Assembly: GCA_964627535.1 (NCBI GenBank)
Contig: CAZVJW010000012.1
Span: 1-64,000 of the forward strand
From: UBA1447 sp964627535
Lineage (GTDB): Bacteria; Bacillota; Clostridia; Oscillospirales; Acutalibacteraceae
Direction of reading: 5' to 3'
Length of the DNA stretch: 64,000 nt
Shown here: piece after piece, positions 18,389 to 27,809 of the stretch
Layout: every line of letters starts with the position of its first letter
Numbering within the stretch: position 1 is the stretch's first letter
The notes under the pieces: generated by a model
The model's input: the letters and a program-made list of their open reading frames with translations, nothing else
The model's database searches: none
What the model was told of the DNA's origin: nothing
Translations under genes and position numbers: made by a program

Positions 18389-20332
18389 ATGATTAAAGTA
18401 ACACTGAAAGACGGTTCGGTCCGGGAATATGAGGCGGGTTTATCCGTGATGGATATTGCCAAGGCTCTCAGCCAAGGCTTAGCGAAGGCTGCCTGCGTGA
18501 GCAAAGTCAATGGGGAAGTAAAGGATTTGCGGACAGTAATCAATGAAGACTGTGCGCTTGAAATCTTAACCTTTGACGATGAAGAAGGCAAAAAGGCCTT
18601 CCGCCATACGGCATCTCATGTTTTAGCGCATGCTGTAAAAAGACTTTTCCCCGGGGCAAAGCTTGCAATCGGCCCGGCTATTGAGAACGGATTTTATTAC
18701 GACTTTGATGTAGAAATCGCCTTCACACCCGAATTGCTTGAAAAAATTGAAGCCGAAATGCAGAAAATAATAAAAGAAGGCTTGAGGCTTGAGCGTTTTG
18801 AGCTTGAAGCCGGCGAAGCAATTGAACTGATGCAAAAAGCCGGCGAGGATTACAAGGTAGAACTGATCCGGGAACACGCGGGTAAAGGCGAAAAGATCTC
18901 CTTTTTTAAGCAAGGCGATTTTGTTGAACTCTGCGCCGGCCCGCACTTGCCCGACACAAGCAGGGTTAAAGCCTACAAACTGACATCCGCCACGGGTGCT
19001 TATTGGCGTGGTGATTCCAACAATAAAATGCTGCAAAGAATTTACGGCACAGCATTCGCGAACAAGGAAGAGATGGACGCGTACCTGCAGGCTGTGGAGG
19101 AAGCGAAAAAACGCGACCATAACATCATCGGGCGCCAGCTGGGCTTTTTCACCACATCCGACCTTGTCGGGCAGGGGCTGCCGCTGCTGATGCCCAAGGG
19201 CGCAAGAGTTGTCCAGCTGCTCCAGCGCTTTGTCGAGGACGAAGAACAAAAACGCGGTTACCTGTTAACCAAAACTCCTCTCATGGCGAAGAGCGATTTA
19301 TATAAGCTTTCCGGCCATTGGGATCACTATAAGGACGGCATGTTTATTTTAGGCAACGAGGAAACGGATGAAGAAGTTTTTGCCCTGCGCCCGATGACCT
19401 GCCCGTTCCAGTTTATGATTTATAACGCCGAGCTGCATTCCTACCGGGATTTACCAATCCGTTATAATGAAACCTCCACCCTTTTCAGGAAAGAGTCTTC
19501 CGGTGAAATGCACGGGCTTATCCGCGTCCGCCAGTTTACCATATCCGAAGCTCATCTTGTCTGCACACCCGAACAACTGGCTGATGAATTCAAGGGAGTT
19601 GTGGATCTTGTTAATTTCATGACGAAAACGCTTGGCATACAAGACGATTTAACTTACCGCTTCAGCAAGCGTGACCCGGAGGACAAGGAAAAATATATTG
19701 ATGACGATGAGGTTTGGAACAACACAGAAGCAATCATGAAGGATATTCTTGACAGCCTTGACATTAATTACAAAGAGGCTATCGGCGAGGCTGCCTTTTA
19801 TGGACCAAAGTTGGATATTCAGATGAAAAACGTTCACGGCAAGGAAGATACCCTTATAACCGTTCAGATAGACCGTTATCTTGCCGAGAGGCTTGACATG
19901 ACATATATTGATGCCGATGGATTAAAAAAGCGCCCGTATATTATTCACCGCACCTCCATTGGCTGTTATGAGCGTACTTTGGCAACCCTAATCGAAAAAT
20001 ATGCCGGCGCTATGCCGCTTTGGATTGCACCCGAGCAAATAAGAATTCTGCCGATATCCGAACGGCATCATGAGGCCGGCAACAAAATTAAAGAAAAATT
20101 TACAGCAGCAGGAATCCGCGTTACTCTTGACGACAGAAGTGAAAAAATCGGGTACAAAATACGTGAAGCTCAGATAAATAAAATCCCCTATATGATCGTT
20201 ATGGGCGACAAGGAAGTTGAAGACGGCACGATATCTGTCCGTAAGCGCGGCGAAGGTGATTTAGGTGCAATGGCTGTCGAAGATTTCCTCGGTCTGACGC
20301 TTAGAGAGATTGCGGAGAGACTCATATTTTAA
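18389..20332 (+). CDS. thrS: threonyl-tRNA synthetase
   Basis: 647 residues, full length. Residues 1-62 are the TGS domain, followed by the editing domain with HTASHVLAH at 73-81 and a later CAGPHLPDT. The class II catalytic core has RPMTCPFQF with the zinc-binding cysteine, RYNETSTLFRKE (motif 2) and HRTSIGCYER (motif 3). The C-terminal anticodon-binding domain begins near residue 545. AGGAGG sits before the ATG. Expression is governed by the T-box just upstream. Confidence 0.98.
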   Translation: MIKVTLKDGSVREYEAGLSVMDIAKALSQGLAKAACVSKVNGEVKDLRTVINEDCALEILTFDDEEGKKAFRHTASHVLAHAVKRLFPGAKLAIGPAIENGFYYDFDVEIAFTPELLEKIEAEMQKIIKEGLRLERFELEAGEAIELMQKAGEDYKVELIREHAGKGEKISFFKQGDFVELCAGPHLPDTSRVKAYKLTSATGAYWRGDSNNKMLQRIYGTAFANKEEMDAYLQAVEEAKKRDHNIIGRQLGFFTTSDLVGQGLPLLMPKGARVVQLLQRFVEDEEQKRGYLLTKTPLMAKSDLYKLSGHWDHYKDGMFILGNEETDEEVFALRPMTCPFQFMIYNAELHSYRDLPIRYNETSTLFRKESSGEMHGLIRVRQFTISEAHLVCTPEQLADEFKGVVDLVNFMTKTLGIQDDLTYRFSKRDPEDKEKYIDDDEVWNNTEAIMKDILDSLDINYKEAIGEAAFYGPKLDIQMKNVHGKEDTLITVQIDRYLAERLDMTYIDADGLKKRPYIIHRTSIGCYERTLATLIEKYAGAMPLWIAPEQIRILPISERHHEAGNKIKEKFTAAGIRVTLDDRSEKIGYKIREAQINKIPYMIVMGDKEVEDGTISVRKRGEGDLGAMAVEDFLGLTLREIAERLIF

Positions 20333-20352
20333 ATTCCAAGAAAAGCAGAGAT

Positions 20353-20395
20353 AAAACCCGGATAAGTAAAATGCTATTTTACTTATCCGGGTTTA
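20353..20395. terminator. bidirectional terminator between thrS and ychF
   Basis: Long, nearly perfect hairpin: AAAACCCGGATAAGTAAAA pairs with TTTTACTTATCCGGGTTT. T-rich tails on both strands serve the two convergent genes. Confidence 0.85.
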
Positions 20396-20410
20396 TTTGT
20401 TAATCAACGC

Positions 20411-21505
20411 CTACACATTAAACCTAAACAGCACGATGTCGCCGTCCCGCATAACATATTCTTTGCCCTCGCTGCGCACAACACCTTTTTCTTTTGCTGC
20501 CGTCATGGATCCCAGCGCAACAAGCTCCCCGTAGCTTATAACCTCCGCACGGATAAAACCTTTTTCAAAGTCGGTGTGGATTTTACCCGCCGCCTGCGGC
20601 GCTTTTGTGCCTTTTTTTATTGTCCAGGCTCTGACTTCGTCGGGGCCGACGGTTAAAAATGAAATCAATCCTAAAAGCCTGTAGCTTTCCTGAATTAAAA
20701 TATCAAGTCCGCCCTGCTCAACACCCAGCTCGGAAAGGAACATTTCCTTTTCTTCCTTTTCAAGCGAGGCAATTTCCGCTTCCAGTTCGGCGCAAATTGG
20801 CAGCACCTCGGCGCCTTCCGCCTTAGCTATTTCACAAACGGTGTTATATCTCTCATTGGTTTCGATTTTTTTGGCGAAATCCTCTTCGCTTAAATTACAG
20901 GCGTAAATGACGGGCTTTGAAGTTAAAAGGGCTACACCATCGAGAATTTCTTTTTCGTCCCCGGTGCACTCAACATTCCTCGCGGGGATTTCCTTCTCAA
21001 GATTATCTTTCAGTTTTTTAAGGAATTCAAGCTCCTTAATCATTGACTTGTCACCCTTAAGAGCCTTTGTGCCCCGCTCAATGCGCCGGTCAATCATTTC
21101 AAGGTCCGCAAAAATCAGTTCCAGATTGATCGTTTCAATATCCCGTTTCGGGTTGATGTCCCCTTCCACATGGATAATATCGTCGTTTTCAAAGCAGCGA
21201 ACAACATGCACAATAGCATCCACTTCGCGGATATGCGAAAGGAATTTGTTGCCAAGGCCTTCACCACGGGAGGCGCCTTTAACAAGACCGGCAATATCAA
21301 CAAACTCAATGACGGCGGGAGTTGTCTTTTTAGGTTTGTACATTTCCGTCAATTTATCAAGCCTGGTGTCCGGTACGGAAACCACACCGACATTCGGTTC
21401 GATGGTGCAAAAAGCATAATTTGCCGATTGTGCTCCCGCATTCGTTATCGCATTAAAAAGCGTACTTTTACCGACATTCGGCAGGCCGACTATTCCCAGT
21501 TTCAT
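20411..21505 (-). CDS. ychF: YchF-family ribosome-binding P-loop ATPase
   Basis: 364 residues from the ATG at 21505 (AAGGAAG lies seven bases upstream; the ATG at 21511 is too close to it). It starts with MKLGIVGLPNVGKSTLFNA, the P-loop. The family's non-canonical G4 element, read here as NLSEED, explains preference for ATP over GTP. A coiled-coil insert (about 130-200) and the C-terminal TGS domain with FTVGPDEVRAWT-like sequence complete the fold. It is the Obg-related universal protein tied to translation and oxidative stress. Confidence 0.95.
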   Translation of the reverse strand: MKLGIVGLPNVGKSTLFNAITNAGAQSANYAFCTIEPNVGVVSVPDTRLDKLTEMYKPKKTTPAVIEFVDIAGLVKGASRGEGLGNKFLSHIREVDAIVHVVRCFENDDIIHVEGDINPKRDIETINLELIFADLEMIDRRIERGTKALKGDKSMIKELEFLKKLKDNLEKEIPARNVECTGDEKEILDGVALLTSKPVIYACNLSEEDFAKKIETNERYNTVCEIAKAEGAEVLPICAELEAEIASLEKEEKEMFLSELGVEQGGLDILIQESYRLLGLISFLTVGPDEVRAWTIKKGTKAPQAAGKIHTDFEKGFIRAEVISYGELVALGSMTAAKEKGVVRSEGKEYVMRDGDIVLFRFNV

Positions 21506-21649
21506 AAACATACTTCCTTTGCAGTTTTCTTACAGATGAATTATAGGGCTTGAACAAGCAAAATGCAAGCATTCGGTCAGGCAGGAATTATGGTTACCCG
21601 TCGAAATCATCCAAAGCATCATGAAGTCTTCAACCCGCTGTAACAGCTC

Positions 21650-21783
21650 ATACTAATTAACGATTAAAAAACCTCAAAAAATCAAGCAAAAGCTTTGATT
21701 CATACGATTCTCCATTTTAATGCAGAATAGTATTATTAGGTTTTGTGCGGATTTTTGGTTAGGTTTTTATGAGTAATTAGTAT
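21650..21783 (-). repeat. MITE-like dispersed repeat, copy B
   Basis: 134 bp with perfect ATACTAAT/ATTAGTAT ends, in the opposite orientation to copy A. The inner 9-bp stem has one mismatch (ATACGATTC against GAATAGTAT). Confidence 0.75.
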
Positions 21784-21863
21784 TACCATACTCTTAAATG
21801 TGATTTTCAAGAACCTGCTGTTAAATTTCACGTTAGTGTCAAACATTCTATATTATTTGTTAA

Positions 21864-21892
21864 TTGCAAATGCATATCCGATGGTGTAAAAT
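21864..21892 (+). promoter_or_regulatory. promoter of the solute-binding lipoprotein
   Basis: TTGCAA, 17 bp, TAAAAT, 31 bp before the TTG start. Confidence 0.55.
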
Positions 21893-21922
21893 ATAACTTG
21901 ACATATTTAAAAGAGAAAGGGA

Positions 21923-23458
21923 TTGGTCCCTATTAAAAATATATTTCGGATTACGGCTTTGGCGGTTGCTTTTCTGTTTTGCGCCGGGTGTTTCAGCGGA
22001 TGCAATAACAGTAACAATGACGATACTTCATCGGCGGCAACCGCAGTATCTCTTTCATCTTCCGAGCCAAAAAAGCTTAAGCTCCCCTACTCGAAAGCCG
22101 AACCTATTAACCCTTTTAAGGCAACAAGCATGGTTAACAGGCAGCTTTCCGCATTAATTTACGATTGCCTTTTCCGGGTGGATTCCGGTTTTCAGGCATT
22201 TCCTGTTATCGCTAATGATTATAGTGCGGAAGGACTTACTATTACTGTAAATATCAAACCGGATTTAGCATTCAGTGACGGTACTGCTCTTAGCGCCGAT
22301 GATATTGTATATTCATTTAAGCAGGCATTGCAGTCACCCGCGTTTTCCTCTCATCTTTCAAATTTCGGGTCTGTACAAAAACTCAGCAATACAACTTTGG
22401 TTTTTAAATTAAAAAATCCTGACCCGTTTGCAGTTAACTGCCTCGATTTTTCGATTATTCCGAACAATAATACCGATGATTCGCCTGTTGGCAGCGGACG
22501 TTATATTGTGAACGAAAACAACAGCGAAATAATTTTGCAGGTAAATTCAGCAAGGCTCGGTGGTTTCTCGCCAAAAATAGAAGCCATATCGCTTGTTGGG
22601 ATAGCAGACTCGGATTCGCTCAACTACAGTCTTCAAATTGGCAATATCAACTTTGTATATATGGATTTAAGCCATGGCAGTTATCAGCGTATCAATGCCT
22701 CTACTTTGGAAATCGGAACCAACAACTTGGTTTATCTGGTTTTGAACAACGCATCGGCAAACCTTCAAAATGCAGTTGTGCGCCAAGCAGTTAACCTTCT
22801 TGTTGACAGGGAAAGCATAGCAAGCACCTCATTCCAAGGCCACGCGAGAGCGACCTCTACCCCTTTTAATCCCGCTTGGACATCTCAATACAATTTTATA
22901 TTTAAACCGGACACAAAAGCTGCGATTGAGCTTTTAGAGAACGCCGGATTTAACAAATTTAAAAGCAGCGGTGTCAGATACAGCGGCTCAAACAACTCCC
23001 TTTCCTTTACGCTGCTTGTAAACTCCGATAATGCGTTTAAAACCGAAGCCGCTGATTTAATAGTAAAACAGCTTTGGGATGCGGGAATAAAAGTTACAGT
23101 TAACAAACTTGCTTTTGATGAATATACATCGGCAGTTCAAGCAGGGAAATATGATATGTATCTGGGCGAAATCATGCTGACACCCAATATGAGCCTTTCT
23201 TCTCTTCTCGGTTCGGGCGGAAGTGTGACTTTTGGAATTGATACAGGGGCAGGCGCGGCAAGCGCGGCTTATAGTAGTTTTACCAATCTTTCACTCGACT
23301 TGAAGGACTTTGTGGACGCATTTAACGCTGACATACCTTTTATCCCGATCTGCTACCGCAACGGTATTGCAGCATATTCACGCGACCTTACCGTCCCGCA
23401 GGAATGTAATTCTGCCGATGTGTTCTGCGACATCTATGGTTGGACTTTTTTGAGTTAG
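21923..23458 (+). CDS. ABC transporter family 5 solute-binding lipoprotein
   Basis: 511 residues. A hydrophobic signal ends in the lipobox FCAGC with the modified cysteine at position 22, followed by a Ser/Asn/Asp-rich linker. The mature part is SBP_bac_5: SALIYDCLFRVD, then GLTITVNIKPDLAFSDGTALSADDIVYSF, the signature region, and VRQAVNLLVDRESIA later. Such proteins deliver peptides or nickel to an ABC permease, but no permease or ATPase genes are adjacent, so it is an orphan receptor. The start is TTG with AAAGG upstream. Confidence 0.88.
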   Translation: MVPIKNIFRITALAVAFLFCAGCFSGCNNSNNDDTSSAATAVSLSSSEPKKLKLPYSKAEPINPFKATSMVNRQLSALIYDCLFRVDSGFQAFPVIANDYSAEGLTITVNIKPDLAFSDGTALSADDIVYSFKQALQSPAFSSHLSNFGSVQKLSNTTLVFKLKNPDPFAVNCLDFSIIPNNNTDDSPVGSGRYIVNENNSEIILQVNSARLGGFSPKIEAISLVGIADSDSLNYSLQIGNINFVYMDLSHGSYQRINASTLEIGTNNLVYLVLNNASANLQNAVVRQAVNLLVDRESIASTSFQGHARATSTPFNPAWTSQYNFIFKPDTKAAIELLENAGFNKFKSSGVRYSGSNNSLSFTLLVNSDNAFKTEAADLIVKQLWDAGIKVTVNKLAFDEYTSAVQAGKYDMYLGEIMLTPNMSLSSLLGSGGSVTFGIDTGAGAASAAYSSFTNLSLDLKDFVDAFNADIPFIPICYRNGIAAYSRDLTVPQECNSADVFCDIYGWTFLS

Positions 23459-23493
23459 GCGCAATTACGGTTCAACTGCGAGTCAAATATTGC

Positions 23494-23522
23494 TTGCCCA
23501 TTACTTTTTCTTATTGTATAAT
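23494..23522 (+). promoter_or_regulatory. promoter of the asp23-fakA-recG cluster
   Basis: TTGCCC, 17 bp, TATAAT, 35 bp before the TTG start at 23557. Confidence 0.6.
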
Positions 23523-23556
23523 ATTTTTTAAGGTTTTAGAAGAGGAGGTTCTTTGA

Positions 23557-23913
23557 TTGATCAGACTGGAAAATCATCTCGGTATTATTGAGATTTCTCA
23601 AGGTTATTTTTCCAAACTTATCGGCAACGCCGTTTCCTCCTGTTTTGGCGTAGCAGGTATGGCAAACAGCAATGCCCGTCAGGGTCTCCGCTCTTTCATC
23701 AAAAAGCAGCAGAACTTTCCTGATCAAGGAGTTTTGGTTCATAAGGACGGAGACGGTCTTAATGTTGACTTGCATATTATTGTAACCTACGGCTTAAACA
23801 TATCCGCTATTGTTAAAAGCATTATTAACAAGGTTCGCTATACCGTTGAGGATGTGACAGGGCTTAAGGTGCATAAGGTTAATGTGTTTGTTGACGAAAT
23901 GAAAAACGATTAG
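23557..23913 (+). CDS. Asp23/Gls24 family envelope protein (YloU-like)
   Basis: 118 residues of the Asp23 family: IEISQGYFSKLIGNAV, then a GVAGM turn and LNVDLHIIVTYGLNI, ending with VKVHKVNVFVD-like sequence. YloU-type members are small cytoplasmic proteins tied to envelope stress and always sit before yloV (fakA), as here. The start is TTG at 23557 with AGGAGG eight bases upstream. The gene is 19 bp from the fakA start and is likely co-transcribed. Confidence 0.9.
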   Translation: MIRLENHLGIIEISQGYFSKLIGNAVSSCFGVAGMANSNARQGLRSFIKKQQNFPDQGVLVHKDGDGLNVDLHIIVTYGLNISAIVKSIINKVRYTVEDVTGLKVHKVNVFVDEMKND

Positions 23914-23932
23914 CCTTTAAGGGGTGACAGAT

Positions 23933-25591
23933 TTGATAACCGGCCTTATGCTGCGGGATGCAATAATCTCCGCCGCTAATAATATCAGCGGACTTCGCAA
24001 GGAAATCGACGCTATGAATGTTTTTCCCGTGCCGGACGGCGACACAGGAACAAATATGTCCATGACAATAAGCGCCGCTGCCCGTGAAGCCGCACTGCTG
24101 CCGGACAGCACCGATATTTCTACCGTTGCCGAAAAGATTGCTTCAGCATTGCTTCGAGGTGCACGGGGAAACTCAGGGGTTATTCTTTCTTTAATTTTCC
24201 GCGGTATTGCCAAAGGATTAAAAGGCTTTGAAGCGGCAAACGGAGAGATTTTAGCCCATTCGCTGCAACTTGGCGTTGAAGCCGCATATAAGGCTGTTAT
24301 GAAACCGACGGAGGGCACTATATTAACCGTTGTGCGCTTAAGCGCCGAAAAAGCCCAACGCGCAGCAGAAAACGGTGAGGAAACTCTTGCAGTTTGGGAC
24401 GCCGCCTGCATGGGTGCTGCTCAAGCGCTTTCGCAAACGCCGGAACTTCTCCCCGTCCTTAAAAAAGCCGGAGTTGTCGATGCCGGTGGTCAGGGACTTG
24501 TTTATATTTTCGACGGTATGACAAGCGTTTTTAAGAAAAATTTGATTATATCCGATTCGCAGGATCTGTCCTCGCCGGCTGATATACAGAATTCAGCCGC
24601 AGCACAATCGGGCAGCGAGAATATCAGATTTACGTACTGCACGGAATATGTTGTAAACCGCACCGGCGTTCTTAATCCGCTGAAACTGCGCGCATACCTC
24701 GAATCCATAGGTGACTCGGTCGTTGTGGTTGATGATGAGCAAGTGATAAAAGTACATTTACATACCGACGAACCGGGCAACGCAATACAGGCAGCATTGG
24801 AATATGGCCCTCTTATCAGTATAAAGATCGATAATATGCGTCAACAGCACCAATATGTTTCCGAGGGTATCACCGATAAAGCTGATGATCCCGGCAATTC
24901 TTCTGATAATGCTCCCGTGAAACCGGAAAAGCACTTTGGGCTTGTTGCTGTTGCCGCAGGTTCAGGAGTTGAAGATCTTTTTTTAGAAATTGGTGTTGAC
25001 CAAATTGTACGCGGCGGGCAAACAATGAATCCAAGCACGGATGATATACTGCGTGCCGTGCACGCTACCCCCGCAGAGCACATTTTTATATTGCCTAATA
25101 ACAAAAACATCATTATGGCAGCGGAACAGGTTATCCCTTTAACCGATCGTAAGATCAGCGTATTGCATACAAAAAGCATCCCCCAAGGTATTTCAGCCGC
25201 CTTAAACCTTGACCCTGATCTTTCCGCCGAAGAGAACCATTTGGCTATGATGAAAGCAGCAGAAAAGGTTGGCACAGGCCTTGTTACCTTTGCCGCAAGA
25301 GACAGCTCCCTGGAAGACGAAAAAGTAATTAAAGGGCAGATTTTGGGGATGGAAAACGGAAAGATAACTGTAATTGATACTTCCCCTGTTCAAGCCGCAT
25401 ACAAAGTGACAAAGCACCTTTTCAAAAAGGGCAGTTCCACGATCATTACTGTTATCTATGGCGCGGATTCAACCGAACAGCAGGCACAGGATTTGTCAAA
25501 TATGCTAACAGACAAATACGGAACCGAAGCGGAAATTTCTGTTGTCAATGGCGGCCAGCCCATTTATTACTTCATCATATCCGTTGAATAA
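23933..25591 (+). CDS. fakA: DAK2-domain fatty acid kinase (FakA/YloV)
   Basis: 552 residues if started at the TTG at 23933, which follows AAGGGGTG by six bases; a GTG at 23924 lies inside that site. The N-terminal DhaL domain has NVFPVPDGDTGTNMS and GARGNSGVILS, the ATP/magnesium binding segments. Then a middle DAK1-like region and a C-terminal DegV-like domain, as in FakA. It phosphorylates fatty acids held by FakB/DegV proteins, one of which is at 17213-18058. It is followed 41 bp later by recG, the common yloU-yloV-recG neighbourhood of Firmicutes. Confidence 0.93.
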   Translation: MITGLMLRDAIISAANNISGLRKEIDAMNVFPVPDGDTGTNMSMTISAAAREAALLPDSTDISTVAEKIASALLRGARGNSGVILSLIFRGIAKGLKGFEAANGEILAHSLQLGVEAAYKAVMKPTEGTILTVVRLSAEKAQRAAENGEETLAVWDAACMGAAQALSQTPELLPVLKKAGVVDAGGQGLVYIFDGMTSVFKKNLIISDSQDLSSPADIQNSAAAQSGSENIRFTYCTEYVVNRTGVLNPLKLRAYLESIGDSVVVVDDEQVIKVHLHTDEPGNAIQAALEYGPLISIKIDNMRQQHQYVSEGITDKADDPGNSSDNAPVKPEKHFGLVAVAAGSGVEDLFLEIGVDQIVRGGQTMNPSTDDILRAVHATPAEHIFILPNNKNIIMAAEQVIPLTDRKISVLHTKSIPQGISAALNLDPDLSAEENHLAMMKAAEKVGTGLVTFAARDSSLEDEKVIKGQILGMENGKITVIDTSPVQAAYKVTKHLFKKGSSTIITVIYGADSTEQQAQDLSNMLTDKYGTEAEISVVNGGQPIYYFIISVE

Positions 25592-25632
25592 AGACCTGTG
25601 AAGAATATTTTGCCGGAAGGCGGATAATCCCA

Positions 25633-27669
25633 ATGGAGTTAAATACAGAAATCAAATATTTAAAGGGCGTTGGCGAAAAGAGAGCACGGCTTTTGGAAAA
25701 GCTCGGAGTTCTCAATGTCAGCGCTCTTTTGCGTTTTTACCCGAGAGCATATGAGGATTGGAGCAAAATAACATCAATTGCACAAACGCCTTTCGGAGAG
25801 CTTTGCTGCGTAAAAGCCATCATTGATCGTAGACCTTCCGCCCATCTGGTGCGAAAAGGCCTAACTATCTATAAAGCAGAGGCAACCGATGGAGAAAGCC
25901 TGCTGCACATAACCATATTCAACAACAAATATACCGCCGAAAAGCTGAAAGAGGGAGAGGAATTTCTGTTTTTCGGAAAAATCGGCGGTAATTTTTATTC
26001 GAGAGAGATGCTCTCCCCGGAAATTGAAAGAGCCGAGGGAAAAGAACGGATACGTCCAATTTATCCGCAGACAGAAGGACTCAGTTCAAGGGTTATTGAA
26101 GGGCTTGTTGATAAGGCTTTTGAGCTTTCCGGCGACAAAATAATTGAACCGTTGCCCGTGAAGCTCCGAGAAAGTTATTGTCTGCCCGGCATTCGTGACG
26201 CGCTGATGAATATTCATTTCCCGGGAAATCCGGATCTTCTTGCACAAGCGAGACGGCGGCTGATTTTTGAAGAGTTGCTGATACTCCAATTAGGATTGTT
26301 AAGGTTAAAGGGGCGCAGTAAAACTTCAGCCGGCGCAAGTTTGGAAAAAGATTACACCGGTGAATTTTATTCACTGCTGCCCTTCTCCCCCACCTCAGCC
26401 CAACGGAGGTCTGTCAGCGAAGCAATTAAAGATATGACAAAGCCTTTTCCGATGAACAGACTGCTTCAAGGTGATGTGGGCTCCGGTAAAACCGCGGTCG
26501 CCGCGGCTTTGATTTACAGTACGGTAAAAAACAGCTTTCAATGCGCCTTGATGGCACCTACCGAAATTCTGGCGCAGCAGCATTTCCGGACACTTGCAAA
26601 GTTGTTTGAAAGCACTGATGTTACTGTTGACCTGCTCACAGGTTCAACACCGGCAAGCTTAAAAAAGAATATAAAAGCCAGGTTGCGGGAAGGAACGCTT
26701 CATCTTGTTATTGGCACCCACGCATTAATTCAAAAGGATGTTGATTTTAAACACCTCGGGCTTGTTGTCACCGATGAACAACACCGTTTCGGTGTTATTC
26801 AGCGTTCCGCGCTGGGAGATAAAGGCGTTAATCCACATCTTTTGGTTATGTCCGCAACACCGATACCCCGAACGCTTGCTTTGATAATATACGGAGATTT
26901 GGATATTTCGGTGCTTGACGAACTGCCCCCGGGAAGACAAAAAATCGCAACCTATGCCGTAGGAAGCGATAAAAGAGAAAGAGTTTACAATTATATAAAA
27001 AAGCATCTCGACGAAGGCAAGCAGGGATATATCGTTTGTCCGCTGGTGGAAGCCGGCGAAACAGAACTCGCTGCTGCGACGGAATTTTTCCAAAAGCTAT
27101 CAACCGCTTCTTTCGCCGGCTACAAGGTCGGTCTCTTGCACGGGCAGTTAAAACCGAAGGAGAAAGAAAGAGTTATGTCTTCTTTTATTAGCGGCGAGAC
27201 ACAACTGTTGGTTTCCACAACGGTTATTGAAGTGGGTGTTGATGTGCCAAATGCGGTTATAATGGTTATCGAAAACGCCGAACGTTTCGGGCTTTCCCAG
27301 CTGCACCAACTCAGAGGCAGAATAGGGAGAAGCGAATATAAATCAACATGCATCTTGATTTCCGACGCACAAAACACCGAAGCAAAACGACGGTTGGAAG
27401 TCATGTCAAATACAACCGACGGATTCAGAATTGCCGATGAGGATTTAAAACTGCGCGGACCGGGTGATTTTTTCGGTGCGCGCCAGCACGGTTTACCGGA
27501 ATTGAAAATTGCCGATATGATGACCGACACAGATTTGCTTCGTGAAACTCAAGCAGCTGCACGGGAGATTACATCAACCGACAGGGATCTCGCAATGCCG
27601 GAAAACAAGGGTTTAAAGACTGCTGTGGCAGAGCTTTTCGGTTGTATCAGTGAAGCCGGGATGAATTAA
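25633..27669 (+). CDS. recG: ATP-dependent DNA helicase RecG
   Basis: 678 residues. The N-terminal wedge domain begins with KYLKGVGEKRARLLEKLGV. The superfamily 2 motor shows QGDVGSGKTAVA (Walker A), TDEQHRFGV (motif II, DEQH form), VMSATPIPRTLAL (motif III), and VSTTVIEVGVDVPNA and HQLRGRIGRS (motifs V and VI). RecG remodels stalled replication forks and Holliday junctions. It follows fakA closely and belongs to the same transcript. Confidence 0.97.
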   Translation: MELNTEIKYLKGVGEKRARLLEKLGVLNVSALLRFYPRAYEDWSKITSIAQTPFGELCCVKAIIDRRPSAHLVRKGLTIYKAEATDGESLLHITIFNNKYTAEKLKEGEEFLFFGKIGGNFYSREMLSPEIERAEGKERIRPIYPQTEGLSSRVIEGLVDKAFELSGDKIIEPLPVKLRESYCLPGIRDALMNIHFPGNPDLLAQARRRLIFEELLILQLGLLRLKGRSKTSAGASLEKDYTGEFYSLLPFSPTSAQRRSVSEAIKDMTKPFPMNRLLQGDVGSGKTAVAAALIYSTVKNSFQCALMAPTEILAQQHFRTLAKLFESTDVTVDLLTGSTPASLKKNIKARLREGTLHLVIGTHALIQKDVDFKHLGLVVTDEQHRFGVIQRSALGDKGVNPHLLVMSATPIPRTLALIIYGDLDISVLDELPPGRQKIATYAVGSDKRERVYNYIKKHLDEGKQGYIVCPLVEAGETELAAATEFFQKLSTASFAGYKVGLLHGQLKPKEKERVMSSFISGETQLLVSTTVIEVGVDVPNAVIMVIENAERFGLSQLHQLRGRIGRSEYKSTCILISDAQNTEAKRRLEVMSNTTDGFRIADEDLKLRGPGDFFGARQHGLPELKIADMMTDTDLLRETQAAAREITSTDRDLAMPENKGLKTAVAELFGCISEAGMN

Positions 27670-27749
27670 GAAAAGGTTTGAATGTCTTTAACAATTTGTA
27701 AACTTTATAATATTTCCTAAAAAGTACTTTTAAAGTAACTGCTATAAGA

Positions 27750-27783
27750 TATAATATCATTGATTTGTAACACTTTTGTAACC
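27750..27783 (+). promoter_or_regulatory. promoter -10 box followed by a WalR-type box
   Basis: TATAAT at 27750-27755 is followed by TGTAAC (27766-27771), 5 bp, TGTAAC (27777-27782). This is an exact fit to the WalR consensus TGTWAH-N5-TGTWAH, in front of a peptidoglycan hydrolase gene, a typical WalRK target. The box lies just downstream of the -10, a position that in Bacillus goes with repression. Confidence 0.6.
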
Positions 27784-27809
27784 ATTATCCATGATTGGAG
27801 GTGTATTTC

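Larger units (their letters stand above)
21506..21922. other. intergenic stretch with repeat copy B and a promoter
   Basis: 417 bp between divergent genes. It holds the MITE-like repeat at 21650-21783 and the promoter at 21864-21892. Nothing else was recognised. Confidence 0.6.
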
